Assembly (NCBI RefSeq): GCF_027925245.1
Contig: NZ_BSDP01000001.1
Location: 1,674,001-1,738,000 of the forward strand
Length of the DNA: 64,000 nt
Direction: 5' to 3'
DNA from: Agromyces rhizosphaerae
GTDB lineage: Bacteria > Actinomycetota > Actinomycetes > Actinomycetales > Microbacteriaceae
Below the pieces are notes generated by a model. It was not told the origin of the DNA, ran no database searches, and was given only the letters and a program-made list of their open reading frames with translations. Of the stretch, positions 40,986 to 48,756 are shown piece by piece. Within the stretch, counting starts at the first letter, position 1; each line of letters opens with the position of its first letter. The position numbers and the translations under genes are program-made.

Positions 40986-43018
40986 GCGGCGTGCTCGCTC
41001 TGCGCGTCGCCCGGGTCGTCGCCCGCCGCGTTCCGAGGCGGCGGCGCGGACGGGAAGCGCGCCTCCACCCGCACCGGGCCGAGCCGGTACAGCGCGGCCC
41101 GCCTGCGGGCATCGAGGCCGCGCTCGCCGGGGAGGGCGATCGCACGGGCCATCGCTCCGAGCCACTGCCCGGTACGCGCCCACTGCCAGCCGGCCGCGCC
41201 GAAGTGCTTGCGCAGGTAGCGCTCCTGCGAGGCGTGGAAATGCGCCTCGCGGCGGGCGGAGTCGCTGCTCGTGCCGGCGCCGACGTGCAGCGCGCGCACC
41301 TCGGGCACGGCCGCGTGCCGCCAGCCGAGGCGGTGCGCGCGGAACGCCCAGTCGGTCTCCTCGGCGTAGAGGAAGAAGCGCTCGTCGAGCCCGCCCACCT
41401 GGTAGAGCGCCTCGGCGCGCAGCAGCAGCACGGACCCGATCACGAACCGCGGCCCGTCGGCGAGGCGGCCGAGGCCGAGCGCCTCGAGCCAGGTGCGGCC
41501 CGGCGACGGGAAGGGCCACTCGACGCGGGCGGCACGGCCGTTCGGGTCGACCTGCACCGGGCCGACGCTGGCGAGGTCCTCGTCCGCGCGCAGCGCGGCC
41601 TGCAGGGCGGCCACGTCGGCGGCGGAGACGACCGCGTCGGGGTTCAGCAGGAGCACGTCGGCGCCGGGCACCAACCGGTCGGCGAGTGCGGCGTTCACGC
41701 CGGCCGCGAACCCGCCGTTGCGGCCGGGATCGAGGTACCGCACGCCGAGCTCGTCGCAGAGCCGCGCGATCTCGGGCAGCGAGGAGTTGTCGACGACGGT
41801 GGCCGGCAGCCCCGCGACGGGTTCGAGCGCGCGCCGCAGCAGTTCGGTCGAGCCGTAGGCGACGACGATCACCTCGACGGGCGGAGCGGGGGCGGCGGAT
41901 GCCTCGTGCAGGATCGATCGGTACAGGTCGAGGTAGTCGCGCCCGACGGCGTCCCAGCCGCACTCCGCGGCGCGCACGGCGCCCGCGGCGCGGAGCTCGT
42001 CGCCGCGTGGCCCCGCGGCCTCGACGAGCGCGTCCGCGAGCGCGGCGGCGTCGCCGGCCGGGACGACGAGGCCCGCCCCGCCGACCACGTCGGGCAGTGC
42101 TCCGGCGTCGCTCGACACGACCGGCACCCCGCAGGCCATCGCCTCGACGGCGACACGGCCGAACTGCTCGGTCCAGCTCGGCGTCGGGAGCGACGGCATC
42201 GTCACCGCGTCGAGCCCGGCGTAGAAGTCGACCACGTCGTCGGGGTCGACAGGCCCGACGAGTTCCACGCGTTCGGCGAGGTCGCCCGGGCCGGCGCGTT
42301 CGGCGAGGTCGGCCGCCATCGGGCCGGAGCCACCGATGCGCAGGTGGAGGCGGGGCTCGCGTGCGGCCGCCTCGAGCAGCACGCCGAGTCCCTTCTCCGG
42401 CACGAGCCGGCCGAGGAAGCCGACGATGATGGGGGCGTCGTCTCCGGTCGCCGCGGCGGTGCGCCCAGGGGCATCCGCCTGGCCCTCGGCCCGCCGGAAG
42501 CGATCGAGGTCGACGCCCAGCGGGATGACCCGGGCGCGGCCCGCGAAGCCCTTCTCCTGCACGATGCGCGCGGCCTCGGCGTTGCACGCCGAGATGCCCG
42601 ACGCGGTGCGCAGGGCCCAGCGCTCGAGCCAGCGGAACGGCACGGGGTAGCGCTTGCGCAGGTTCTGCGCGGTGTACAGCACGACGGGCGCGCGCTGCCC
42701 GCGGAGCATCCGGAGCAGCAGGACCTCGGCCGTCGCGAGGGCGAACGGCTCCTCGTGCAGGTCGATCACGTCCCACCGCTCGCCGAGCGCGCGCCAGATC
42801 GGTCGCGGGTCGTAGGCGAAGAGCGCGGGGTGGCGACCGAGCGTGGCCACGCCGGTCACCGCCTCGCCCGGGTCGGGACGGAGCTCCACCTCGGTGCCGC
42901 CCGCGTGCCAGCGGCGGGCGCTGAGGAGGACGACGTCGACGCCGAGGTCCCCGAGGGCCCGCTCGCGCCCGCGCCACTCGTCCACGACGGCGCTGTGAGA
43001 CACCCTCAGTACGCGCAC
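40982..43018 (-). CDS. GT4-GT2 fusion glycosyltransferase
   Basis: 678 aa. The N-terminal GT-B module (about 1-370) has VRVLRVSHSAVVDEWRGRER, RVIPLGVDLDRF, VGFLGRLVPEKGLGVLLEAA and EQFGRVAVEAMACGVPVVSSDAG. The C-terminal GT-A module (from about 382) has VEVIVVAYGSTELLRRAL, RNGGFAAGVNAAL, DVLLLNPDAVV (DxD-like) and DERFFLYAEETDWAFRAHRLGW, the rhamnosyltransferase-like pattern. Two consecutive sugar additions by one polypeptide are likely. The GTG at 43018 is chosen because GAGGAG lies just upstream; no ATG fits. First gene of the minus-strand glycosyltransferase operon. Confidence 0.84.
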   Translation of the reverse strand: MRVLRVSHSAVVDEWRGRERALGDLGVDVVLLSARRWHAGGTEVELRPDPGEAVTGVATLGRHPALFAYDPRPIWRALGERWDVIDLHEEPFALATAEVLLLRMLRGQRAPVVLYTAQNLRKRYPVPFRWLERWALRTASGISACNAEAARIVQEKGFAGRARVIPLGVDLDRFRRAEGQADAPGRTAAATGDDAPIIVGFLGRLVPEKGLGVLLEAAAREPRLHLRIGGSGPMAADLAERAGPGDLAERVELVGPVDPDDVVDFYAGLDAVTMPSLPTPSWTEQFGRVAVEAMACGVPVVSSDAGALPDVVGGAGLVVPAGDAAALADALVEAAGPRGDELRAAGAVRAAECGWDAVGRDYLDLYRSILHEASAAPAPPVEVIVVAYGSTELLRRALEPVAGLPATVVDNSSLPEIARLCDELGVRYLDPGRNGGFAAGVNAALADRLVPGADVLLLNPDAVVSAADVAALQAALRADEDLASVGPVQVDPNGRAARVEWPFPSPGRTWLEALGLGRLADGPRFVIGSVLLLRAEALYQVGGLDERFFLYAEETDWAFRAHRLGWRHAAVPEVRALHVGAGTSSDSARREAHFHASQERYLRKHFGAAGWQWARTGQWLGAMARAIALPGERGLDARRRAALYRLGPVRVEARFPSAPPPRNAAGDDPGDAQSEHAA

Positions 43019-43111
43019 CGCATCTCCTCGTAGACTCCTTGCGAGCAACCATATCCGCGGGAGGGCGGGGCCCGAACCCCCCCTGTGCAGGTCCGGATCG
43101 ACGGGGGTGAC

Positions 43112-43789
43112 ATGGCCGGAGACACGTTCGACGTGCTCGTCGTCTGCACCGGCAACGTGCACCGGTCGCCGCTCGGAGCGATGCTGCTCGGCAGCTGGGC
43201 GAACCGGTACCTCCCCCCGTCGGCCTCGGGGAGCGTGCGGGTCGCCAGTGCGGGCACGCGAGCACCCGAGGGGGCCTCGATGGGACGCCGAGCGCGCGCG
43301 ATCGCCGTCGCCCTCGGCGGCGACGGACGCGACCACCGCGCGACGCAGGTCACCGAGGCGCACCTGCGCGCGGCCGATCTCGTGCTCGTCGCCTCGTCGC
43401 GCCACCGGGAGCGGGTGATCCAACTCGTGCCGGCCACCCTGCGCACCGCGTTCACGATCCGCGAGGCGGGCCGGATCGCCGCGAACTTCCGGCTGCCCGC
43501 CGCACCCCGCTCGGTCGCGGAGCTGCGCGCGGTCGTCGCGGGTCTCGCGGCGAACCGCGCACTGGGCTCGGGAGACGACGACATCATCGACCCGCAGGGC
43601 GGCGGCGACGAGGACTACCTGCGGATGGCCGCGGAGGAGGTGCCCGCGCTCGCATCGCTGGCGGGACTGCTGCTGGGGATGCCGCAGGCCGAGGTGGCGG
43701 CGTACCGGAACGCGTCGTACGGGCCCGACCTGATCGCCGACCGTGGATCCGCCCCGCCCAGGGGCGGGTCGGGCAGGCGCCGCGCGTGA
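43112..43789 (+). CDS. Low-molecular-weight protein-tyrosine phosphatase (Wzb-like)
   Basis: 225 aa. The P-loop VCTGNVHRSPLG keeps the nucleophile Cys12 and Arg18 (C-x5-R), and a DDDIIDPQGGG segment near the C terminus supplies the general-acid Asp of the DP motif. The second Cys usual in this loop (CxGNxCRS) is His here. Length exceeds the usual 150-180 because of a longer middle section. In glycan loci such enzymes dephosphorylate the BY-kinase; the Wzc-like protein at 27798 is the likely partner. ATG at 43112; its stop overlaps the next glycosyltransferase start by four bases. Confidence 0.82.
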   Translation: MAGDTFDVLVVCTGNVHRSPLGAMLLGSWANRYLPPSASGSVRVASAGTRAPEGASMGRRARAIAVALGGDGRDHRATQVTEAHLRAADLVLVASSRHRERVIQLVPATLRTAFTIREAGRIAANFRLPAAPRSVAELRAVVAGLAANRALGSGDDDIIDPQGGGDEDYLRMAAEEVPALASLAGLLLGMPQAEVAAYRNASYGPDLIADRGSAPPRGGSGRRRA

Positions 43790-45006
43790 GCGTCGCACCG
43801 GCTCGGCCGGACGGCCCTCGGGCGGGGTCCCGACTGCGCGTGCTGCACCTCGACCACACGACGGCCCGAGGCGGTGCCGAGTACGCGCTGGTGCGGATGC
43901 TCGCTGCGAACCCGGCATGGACGCCGACGGTGCTGCTGGCGCCGACCGATGACCGGGGGAACGGCGTCTACGACGAGCTGCCCGCCCGCGTACCGGTCCG
44001 CGTCGCCGGGGTGCGCCAGCCCGCCGGCGTGAGTGCCGGCGGTGCGCTGCGGCAGGCGACGGCGCTCGCGCGGCTGGTCGCCCAGTCGCTGGCGACGAGA
44101 CTGCAGCCCGCGTTCCGCACCGCCGACCTGGTCGACGCGAATACGGCGCGCGCCGCCGCTTACGGGGCGCTGGCGGCCCGGACGTCGGGCGTGCCGTTCG
44201 TGGTGCACCTGCGGGACATGACGACGCCCGAGGCGATCGGGCGTGCCGGGTACGCCCTGATGACCCGCGAGGTGCTGCCCCGCGCCGACGGGGTGATCGC
44301 GAACTCGCGGGCCACGCTCGAGTCGTCGCGGCCGTTCCTCCGCCGCGACGCCCGCACGGCCGTGATCCCGAGCGCCGCGGGCCTGCACCCGGGCTCGGCG
44401 TCCACGCCGACGGGCGATGGGCCGCTCACGATCGGGATGCTCGCCCGGATCGACCCCTGGAAGGGACAGGGGCAGCTGCTGCACGCGTTCGCCCGTGCGC
44501 TCGGCGACTCCGACGCGAGGCTCGTGCTGCCCGGCGATGCGCCGTTCGGCCACGAGGCGTACGCCCGGTACCTGCGGGCGCTCGCCGCGGACCTCGGCGT
44601 CGCCGACCGGGTGGAGTTCCCCGGCCACGTCTCCGACATCGCCGGCACGCTCGCCGGGTGGGACGTCGCCGTGCAGGCGTCGGTGCGCCCCGAGCCGCTC
44701 GGCCAGAATGTGCTGCAGTACCTCGCCGCCGGTCGCGCGGTCGTCGTCGCCGGCGAGGGAGGACCCGCGGAGTGGGTGACCGACGGCGTGAACGGGCTCG
44801 TCGTCGCCCCGCGCGACATCGACGCGCTCGCCGCCGCGCTCGGCCGGCTCGCGGTCGACGACGCGTTGCGCGCGCGGCTCGCCGCCGGGGCGGCGGCCAC
44901 GCCCGGCCTGCTCGACGACGAGGCGGTCGCCGCCGCGCACGCGGAGTTCTACGCGGAGGTCGTGGCCGCTCGCGCCGGGACCGCGTCGACGGACGCCGCG
45001 GACTGA
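43786..45006 (+). CDS. Glycosyltransferase family 4
   Basis: 406-aa GT-B enzyme: LRVLHLDHTTARGGAEYALVRML at the N terminus, FVVHLRDMTTPEAIG, ADGVIANSRATLESSR, then TIGMLARIDPWKGQGQLL, LVLPGDAPFGHEAYA and PEPLGQNVLQYLAAGRAVVVAGEGG with the donor-binding Glu. It is co-translated with the tyrosine phosphatase (GTG overlapping by four bases) and closes the glycan locus. Its last 58 bases overlap the convergent alpha/beta hydrolase gene. Confidence 0.87.
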   Translation: MSVAPARPDGPRAGSRLRVLHLDHTTARGGAEYALVRMLAANPAWTPTVLLAPTDDRGNGVYDELPARVPVRVAGVRQPAGVSAGGALRQATALARLVAQSLATRLQPAFRTADLVDANTARAAAYGALAARTSGVPFVVHLRDMTTPEAIGRAGYALMTREVLPRADGVIANSRATLESSRPFLRRDARTAVIPSAAGLHPGSASTPTGDGPLTIGMLARIDPWKGQGQLLHAFARALGDSDARLVLPGDAPFGHEAYARYLRALAADLGVADRVEFPGHVSDIAGTLAGWDVAVQASVRPEPLGQNVLQYLAAGRAVVVAGEGGPAEWVTDGVNGLVVAPRDIDALAAALGRLAVDDALRARLAAGAAATPGLLDDEAVAAAHAEFYAEVVAARAGTASTDAAD

Positions 45007-45863
45007 CGGGAGTCGCCGACGAAGCCGAGCATCGCGTCGAGCACGGCATCGTCGCGCAGGATGCGCGTGTGGCCCGCGCCGTCGGCGGACAGGTGACGCG
45101 CTCGCGGGTGTGCGGCGAGCAGGCGCTCCGCCTCGCGGGAGGAGACGCGGCGGTCGCCCGGGTCGTGTGCGACCAGCAGGTCGACCGTGTCCGGCAGCGG
45201 GTGGTGGATGGCCGAGACGCGCGCGAACGGATCCGCTTCGCCGGCGAAGAGCCGGGCGACGAAGCGCTCGCGCATCGCGTCGAGCGTGCGGGCGTCGAGC
45301 CCGAGCGCGCCGCCGAACTCGCTGAACACGGCGTCGGCGTCGGCGGGCGACGAGACGGTCATGACCCGGCGGGTCGTGACGCCCTCCGCGATCGCGGTGA
45401 ACACGCCCAGCGCGCCGAAGGAGTGCGCGATGATCGCGTCGAAGCGCCCGTAGCGGTGCTGCAGCTCGTGGATCGCGTCGACCCAGTCGATCACGTACGC
45501 GCCGCTGCCGTCGGACTCGCCGTGCGCGGGGGCGTCGAACGCGACGACGCGGAAGCCCTCGGCGCGGAGCTCGCGCACCATGGCGCCGAACTGGCTCGCC
45601 CGACCCTGCCAGCCGTGCACGAGCAGCACGACGTCGTCGCCCGAGCCCCACTCGTACGCGACCACGTCGGTGCCGCGCCCGTCGATGCCGCGGACGCGCA
45701 CGGTCGATCGCCGCGCCTGGTCCATGATCGCGCGGTCGCGGTCGGCGAGCGGCATCCGTCGCCCCACGTGCAGGAAGAGGCGCAGGGCGAGAGCGGACCC
45801 GGCGGCCGGGGAGACGGCGGCGAGGGAGCGCGTGGCGGTGGCGATGGCGGTGAGGGCGGTCAT
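44949..45863 (-). CDS. Alpha/beta hydrolase
   Basis: 304 aa. The oxyanion strand LLVHGWQGRASQF, the nucleophile elbow AHSFGALGVFT (Ser in G/A-H-S-F-G), the acid-region strand DLLVAHDPGDRRVSSREA and the late GAGHTRILRD (His) give a complete catalytic triad. The N terminus has a short hydrophobic stretch but no clear signal peptide. Substrate unknown. The gene is divergent from a TetR regulator, and an operator overlaps its -10 box, so it is very probably the TetR target. Its 3' end runs 58 bases into the convergent glycosyltransferase gene. Confidence 0.85.
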   Translation of the reverse strand: MTALTAIATATRSLAAVSPAAGSALALRLFLHVGRRMPLADRDRAIMDQARRSTVRVRGIDGRGTDVVAYEWGSGDDVVLLVHGWQGRASQFGAMVRELRAEGFRVVAFDAPAHGESDGSGAYVIDWVDAIHELQHRYGRFDAIIAHSFGALGVFTAIAEGVTTRRVMTVSSPADADAVFSEFGGALGLDARTLDAMRERFVARLFAGEADPFARVSAIHHPLPDTVDLLVAHDPGDRRVSSREAERLLAAHPRARHLSADGAGHTRILRDDAVLDAMLGFVGDSRQSAASVDAVPARAATTSA

Positions 45864-45880
45864 GGCGACTCCTGAAACAA

Positions 45881-45917
45881 TACGAACGATCGTCCAACTA
45901 ACTATACGCACGATCGT
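45881..45917. promoter_or_regulatory. Two TetR operators, 24 bases apart
   Basis: TACGNACGATCGT occurs at 45881-45893 and 45905-45917; the core ACGATCGT is a perfect palindrome. The first copy overlaps the hydrolase -10 box (TATTGT, 45882 to 45877), the second abuts the regulator's -10 (TAAGAT, 45922). The 24-base spacing places the two on roughly the same face of the helix. Confidence 0.65.
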
Positions 45918-45921
45918 ACGG

Positions 45922-45933
45922 TAAGATGGGGGC
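45922..45933 (+). promoter_or_regulatory. Leaderless -10 box of the TetR gene
   Basis: TAAGAT (45922-45927), six bases, ATG at 45934. No ribosome binding site is left between. Confidence 0.55.
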
Positions 45934-46584
45934 ATGACGCAAGGGGTCATCGACGGACGCCGCGCACGCGGCGACGAATCGCGCCGCGCCGCGCTCGCGC
46001 ACGCGATGGACCTGGCGTCGGTCGAGGGGCTCGACGGGCTCTCGATCGCGCGCATCGCCGACGCGGCCGGCCAGAGCAAGAGCGGGGTGGCGGCGCTGTT
46101 CGGCTCGAAGGAGCGGCTGCAGCTCGCCGCGATCGACGCCGCCCAGGCGCTCTTCACCGACGAGGTCATCGCGCCCGCGCGTGCCGCGACCGAACGCGGG
46201 CTGGAGCGCGTCGTGGCACTGGTCGACGGATGGATCGCCTACTCGGAACGGCGCGTGTTCAGCGGCGGATGCTTCTTCTCCGCGGCATCCGTCGAGTTCG
46301 ACTCGAAGCCCGGCGCCGTGCGCGACCGGGTGATGGCCGCGCTCGACGCGTGGGAGGGCTACCTCACCGTGTCGATCGGGTACGCCATGGAGCGCGGCGA
46401 GCTGCCCGGGCTCACCGACGCGGGCCAGCTCGCGTTCGAGATCACGGCGCTGCTGGATGCCGCGAACACGCGTTCGCTCCTGCGCGAGACGGACGTGCCC
46501 TACCGCCGTGCCGCGGTCGCCGTGGCCGATCGCCTGGTCGCCCTCGGCGCCGCACCCGCGACCGTCGCCCCGCTCCGGCGGTGA
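45934..46584 (+). CDS. TetR/AcrR-family regulator
   Basis: 216 aa. The N-terminal helix-turn-helix reads RRAALAHAMDLASVEGLDGLSIARIADAAGQSKSGVAALFGSKERLQLAAIDAA in two parts (helices 1-4 of TetR); the C-terminal part matches the TetR_C 'YxxF-like' group with GGCFFSAASVEFDSKPGAVRDRV. Ligand unknown. It sits divergent from the alpha/beta hydrolase with two palindromic operators between, so it likely represses both genes. Leaderless start at 45934. Converges on the beta-helix gene with a shared terminator. Confidence 0.88.
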   Translation: MTQGVIDGRRARGDESRRAALAHAMDLASVEGLDGLSIARIADAAGQSKSGVAALFGSKERLQLAAIDAAQALFTDEVIAPARAATERGLERVVALVDGWIAYSERRVFSGGCFFSAASVEFDSKPGAVRDRVMAALDAWEGYLTVSIGYAMERGELPGLTDAGQLAFEITALLDAANTRSLLRETDVPYRRAAVAVADRLVALGAAPATVAPLRR

Positions 46585-46617
46585 CGCGCCCGGCCCGGAG
46601 ACATCGGACCGGGCGCG
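46585..46617. terminator. Bidirectional terminator between TetR and beta-helix genes
   Basis: CGCGCCCGG (46585-46593) pairs with CCGGGCGCG (46609-46617), 15-base loop, directly between the two convergent stop codons. Confidence 0.6.
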
Positions 46618-46626
46618 CGGGGACGC

Positions 46627-48528
46627 CTACGGAGCCGGGTAGTCGACGATGAACGCCGGCGCGCCGGTGTTCGTGTCGTCCACCTGGCCGCCGACGCCGT
46701 TCACGACGTGGTCGATCGTGCCGGCGCTCAGGTTCACCGTCATGATGTGGTGCAGCCGCACGCCGTCGGCCTCGGGCACCGAGAAGCCGTTCTCGGTGAC
46801 GATCGACGGGGTGTTCTGGTTGAACACGTACACGCCGGCGCCGAACAGCTCGTGGCTCGTGACGTCGTCGCCGACGGTGTACCCGGCGTAGCCGAGCGTG
46901 CCGTCGGGCTGCGTCCAGTCCGCCTGCGTCGGCGGGTCGTACGGCAGCTCGTTCTGGTAGAGCACCACGGTGCCGCCGTCGCCGTTCCAGAGCGCGTTGT
47001 ACCGCTGGAAGTGCTCGACGAAGAGCCCGGTCGCCGTGACGTGGTCGCCCTCGACGACGATGCCGTTCAGGCCCGTGTTCGTGCGCCAGCGATCGGTGTC
47101 GCCGTTCACGCCCTCGGTGAAGCCCTCCACGCCGTGGTCGGCCCGCCAGACCCAGGCGTGGTCGATGAGCACGTGATCGCTGTGCACCTCGATGGCGGTG
47201 TCGACCCTGCCGATGTGCGGCCCGCCGACGCGCACGTACACGTCGCTGAGCGTCGTCGGGTTCGTCTCGGCCGCCCGCGCCGCGCTGCCCGCGCCGTGCT
47301 CGCCGTCCGCCTTGCCGACGCGCAGGAGCGCCGGCGAGAGCTCGGTGCCCGCGTCGAACGTGACGCCCGCGATGACCACGCCCGGCACGTCGGCGACCTG
47401 CATCGCGACCGCGCCGCCGGTGGCGGTCAGGGTGGCGTGACCCATGCCGAGCACGACGGTGTCGGCGCGCTTGACCCGGATGGTCTCGCCGATGTCGTAC
47501 ACGCCCGGCGTCAGCAGCAGGTTGCTGCCGCGCGCCAGGGCCGCGTTGATGTCCTGCACCGAGTCGTCAGGCGTCGCGATGAAGAAGTCCGTGATCGGCA
47601 CGGTGCGGCCGGGGGTCTCGCCCTCGCCCCAGGTGATGCCGCGGGTGTCGCGCTGCGCGGCCGGCACGCGCACGGCGTAGTCGCCGGCCTCGTCGACGAA
47701 CAGGTACGGCTTCTCGCGGCTGACCGGGGTCTCGTCGAGCGTCGTGTACGGCGGCTCGGGGAAGCCCGCCTCGTCGGGCGCGCCCTCCGTGCCGGCGAAC
47801 ACCTGGTTCCACACGGCGTTGCTCCACCCCGCGGTCACGTCGCTGTTGCGCACGAGCCACTGCTGCTGCGAACCGTTGATGGTGAACGGCAGGCGGGAAT
47901 CGGCGATGAAGCCGCCCGAGGCGTACTGCGGCCCGTCGGTGCAGTAGTCCATCAGGCTGACGTTCGCGCCCGAGATGTCGAGCCGGCGCATCGACACGGC
48001 CTGCGACACCGCCCAGAAGTTCGCGCTCGCGCGGCATCCGTCCTGCCCGGTGCCGTTCACGTCGATCGAGAGGTTCGACAGCGTGCGCCAGAAGTTCACC
48101 AGCGCGATGCAGTTGGCGGTGCCGTCGTTCTCGAGGCACCGGTTGTAGACCTCGATCGCCCCGTTGACGGTGACGTCGGTCGGCGCCGCGCCGAGCCCGG
48201 CGACCTCGGTGTAGTAGCCGACCTCGAACTGCAGCGGCTGCGCGTCGGTGCCGTACTCGCCGGGGAGGAAGTACACGGCGTGGCGCGCGCTGCTCATCTC
48301 GGCGTCGCGCTGTTCGTCGGCGAGCGCGTCGAGCTCCGTGGAGATCTCGGCAAGCGGCATCGACGGGTCGAAGATCGTCACGTTCGGCCCGAAGTCGGGC
48401 GCCTGCGGATCGACCTGCTGCGGTGTCGCGGCCTGTGCGGGAGCCGCTGCTGCGGCGCCCGCCACGAGCGCCACGGCGGCGAGGGTGGTCGCCGTGCGAC
48501 GGCGGAGGGGTGGTGCGTTCCTGCTCAT
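46627..48528 (-). CDS. Secreted right-handed beta-helix (pectate-lyase-fold) protein
   Basis: 633 aa. A Sec signal peptide (AAVALVAGAAAAAPAQA) leads into a protein with GH55/pectate-lyase-like features: an initial PGEYGTDAQPLQFEVGYYTEVAG, GSNLLLTPGVYDIGETIRVKR and runs of short strands such as DTVVLGMGHATLTATGG, PGVVIAGVTFDAG and HVTATGLFVEHF. Actinobacterial relatives are often named 'coagulation factor 5/8 type' or 'adenylyl cyclase' without basis. Glycan cleavage is plausible; no catalytic residues can be assigned. No wall anchor is seen. ATG at 48528 with AGAGGA upstream. Confidence 0.72.
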   Translation of the reverse strand: MSRNAPPLRRRTATTLAAVALVAGAAAAAPAQAATPQQVDPQAPDFGPNVTIFDPSMPLAEISTELDALADEQRDAEMSSARHAVYFLPGEYGTDAQPLQFEVGYYTEVAGLGAAPTDVTVNGAIEVYNRCLENDGTANCIALVNFWRTLSNLSIDVNGTGQDGCRASANFWAVSQAVSMRRLDISGANVSLMDYCTDGPQYASGGFIADSRLPFTINGSQQQWLVRNSDVTAGWSNAVWNQVFAGTEGAPDEAGFPEPPYTTLDETPVSREKPYLFVDEAGDYAVRVPAAQRDTRGITWGEGETPGRTVPITDFFIATPDDSVQDINAALARGSNLLLTPGVYDIGETIRVKRADTVVLGMGHATLTATGGAVAMQVADVPGVVIAGVTFDAGTELSPALLRVGKADGEHGAGSAARAAETNPTTLSDVYVRVGGPHIGRVDTAIEVHSDHVLIDHAWVWRADHGVEGFTEGVNGDTDRWRTNTGLNGIVVEGDHVTATGLFVEHFQRYNALWNGDGGTVVLYQNELPYDPPTQADWTQPDGTLGYAGYTVGDDVTSHELFGAGVYVFNQNTPSIVTENGFSVPEADGVRLHHIMTVNLSAGTIDHVVNGVGGQVDDTNTGAPAFIVDYPAP

Positions 48529-48701
48529 CCGAATCCTCTTCCTTGAGGTGTGGTGGTGGAGACGCGGGCGGATGCCCACTTACTGACAAGACAGTAACCA
48601 AATGGGCGCGACGGGCGCAATGGTGCAGGCGGGCGCAGCGGTGCAGCAGGCGAACCACGTGGCGGGTCACACGTGGCGTCGTGCGCACCGCCGGCGCCGG
48701 A

Positions 48702-48741
48702 CACGCCGATGGCCGCCCCTCGCGGGACGGCCATCGGCGTG
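48702..48741 (-). terminator. Terminator after the extracellular nuclease gene
   Basis: Perfect 14-base inverted repeat, CACGCCGATGGCCG at 48702-48715 and its complement at 48728-48741, with a 12-base loop, 16 bases beyond the stop at 48757. Confidence 0.7.
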
Positions 48742-48756
48742 CGGTGCGTGCTCAGA

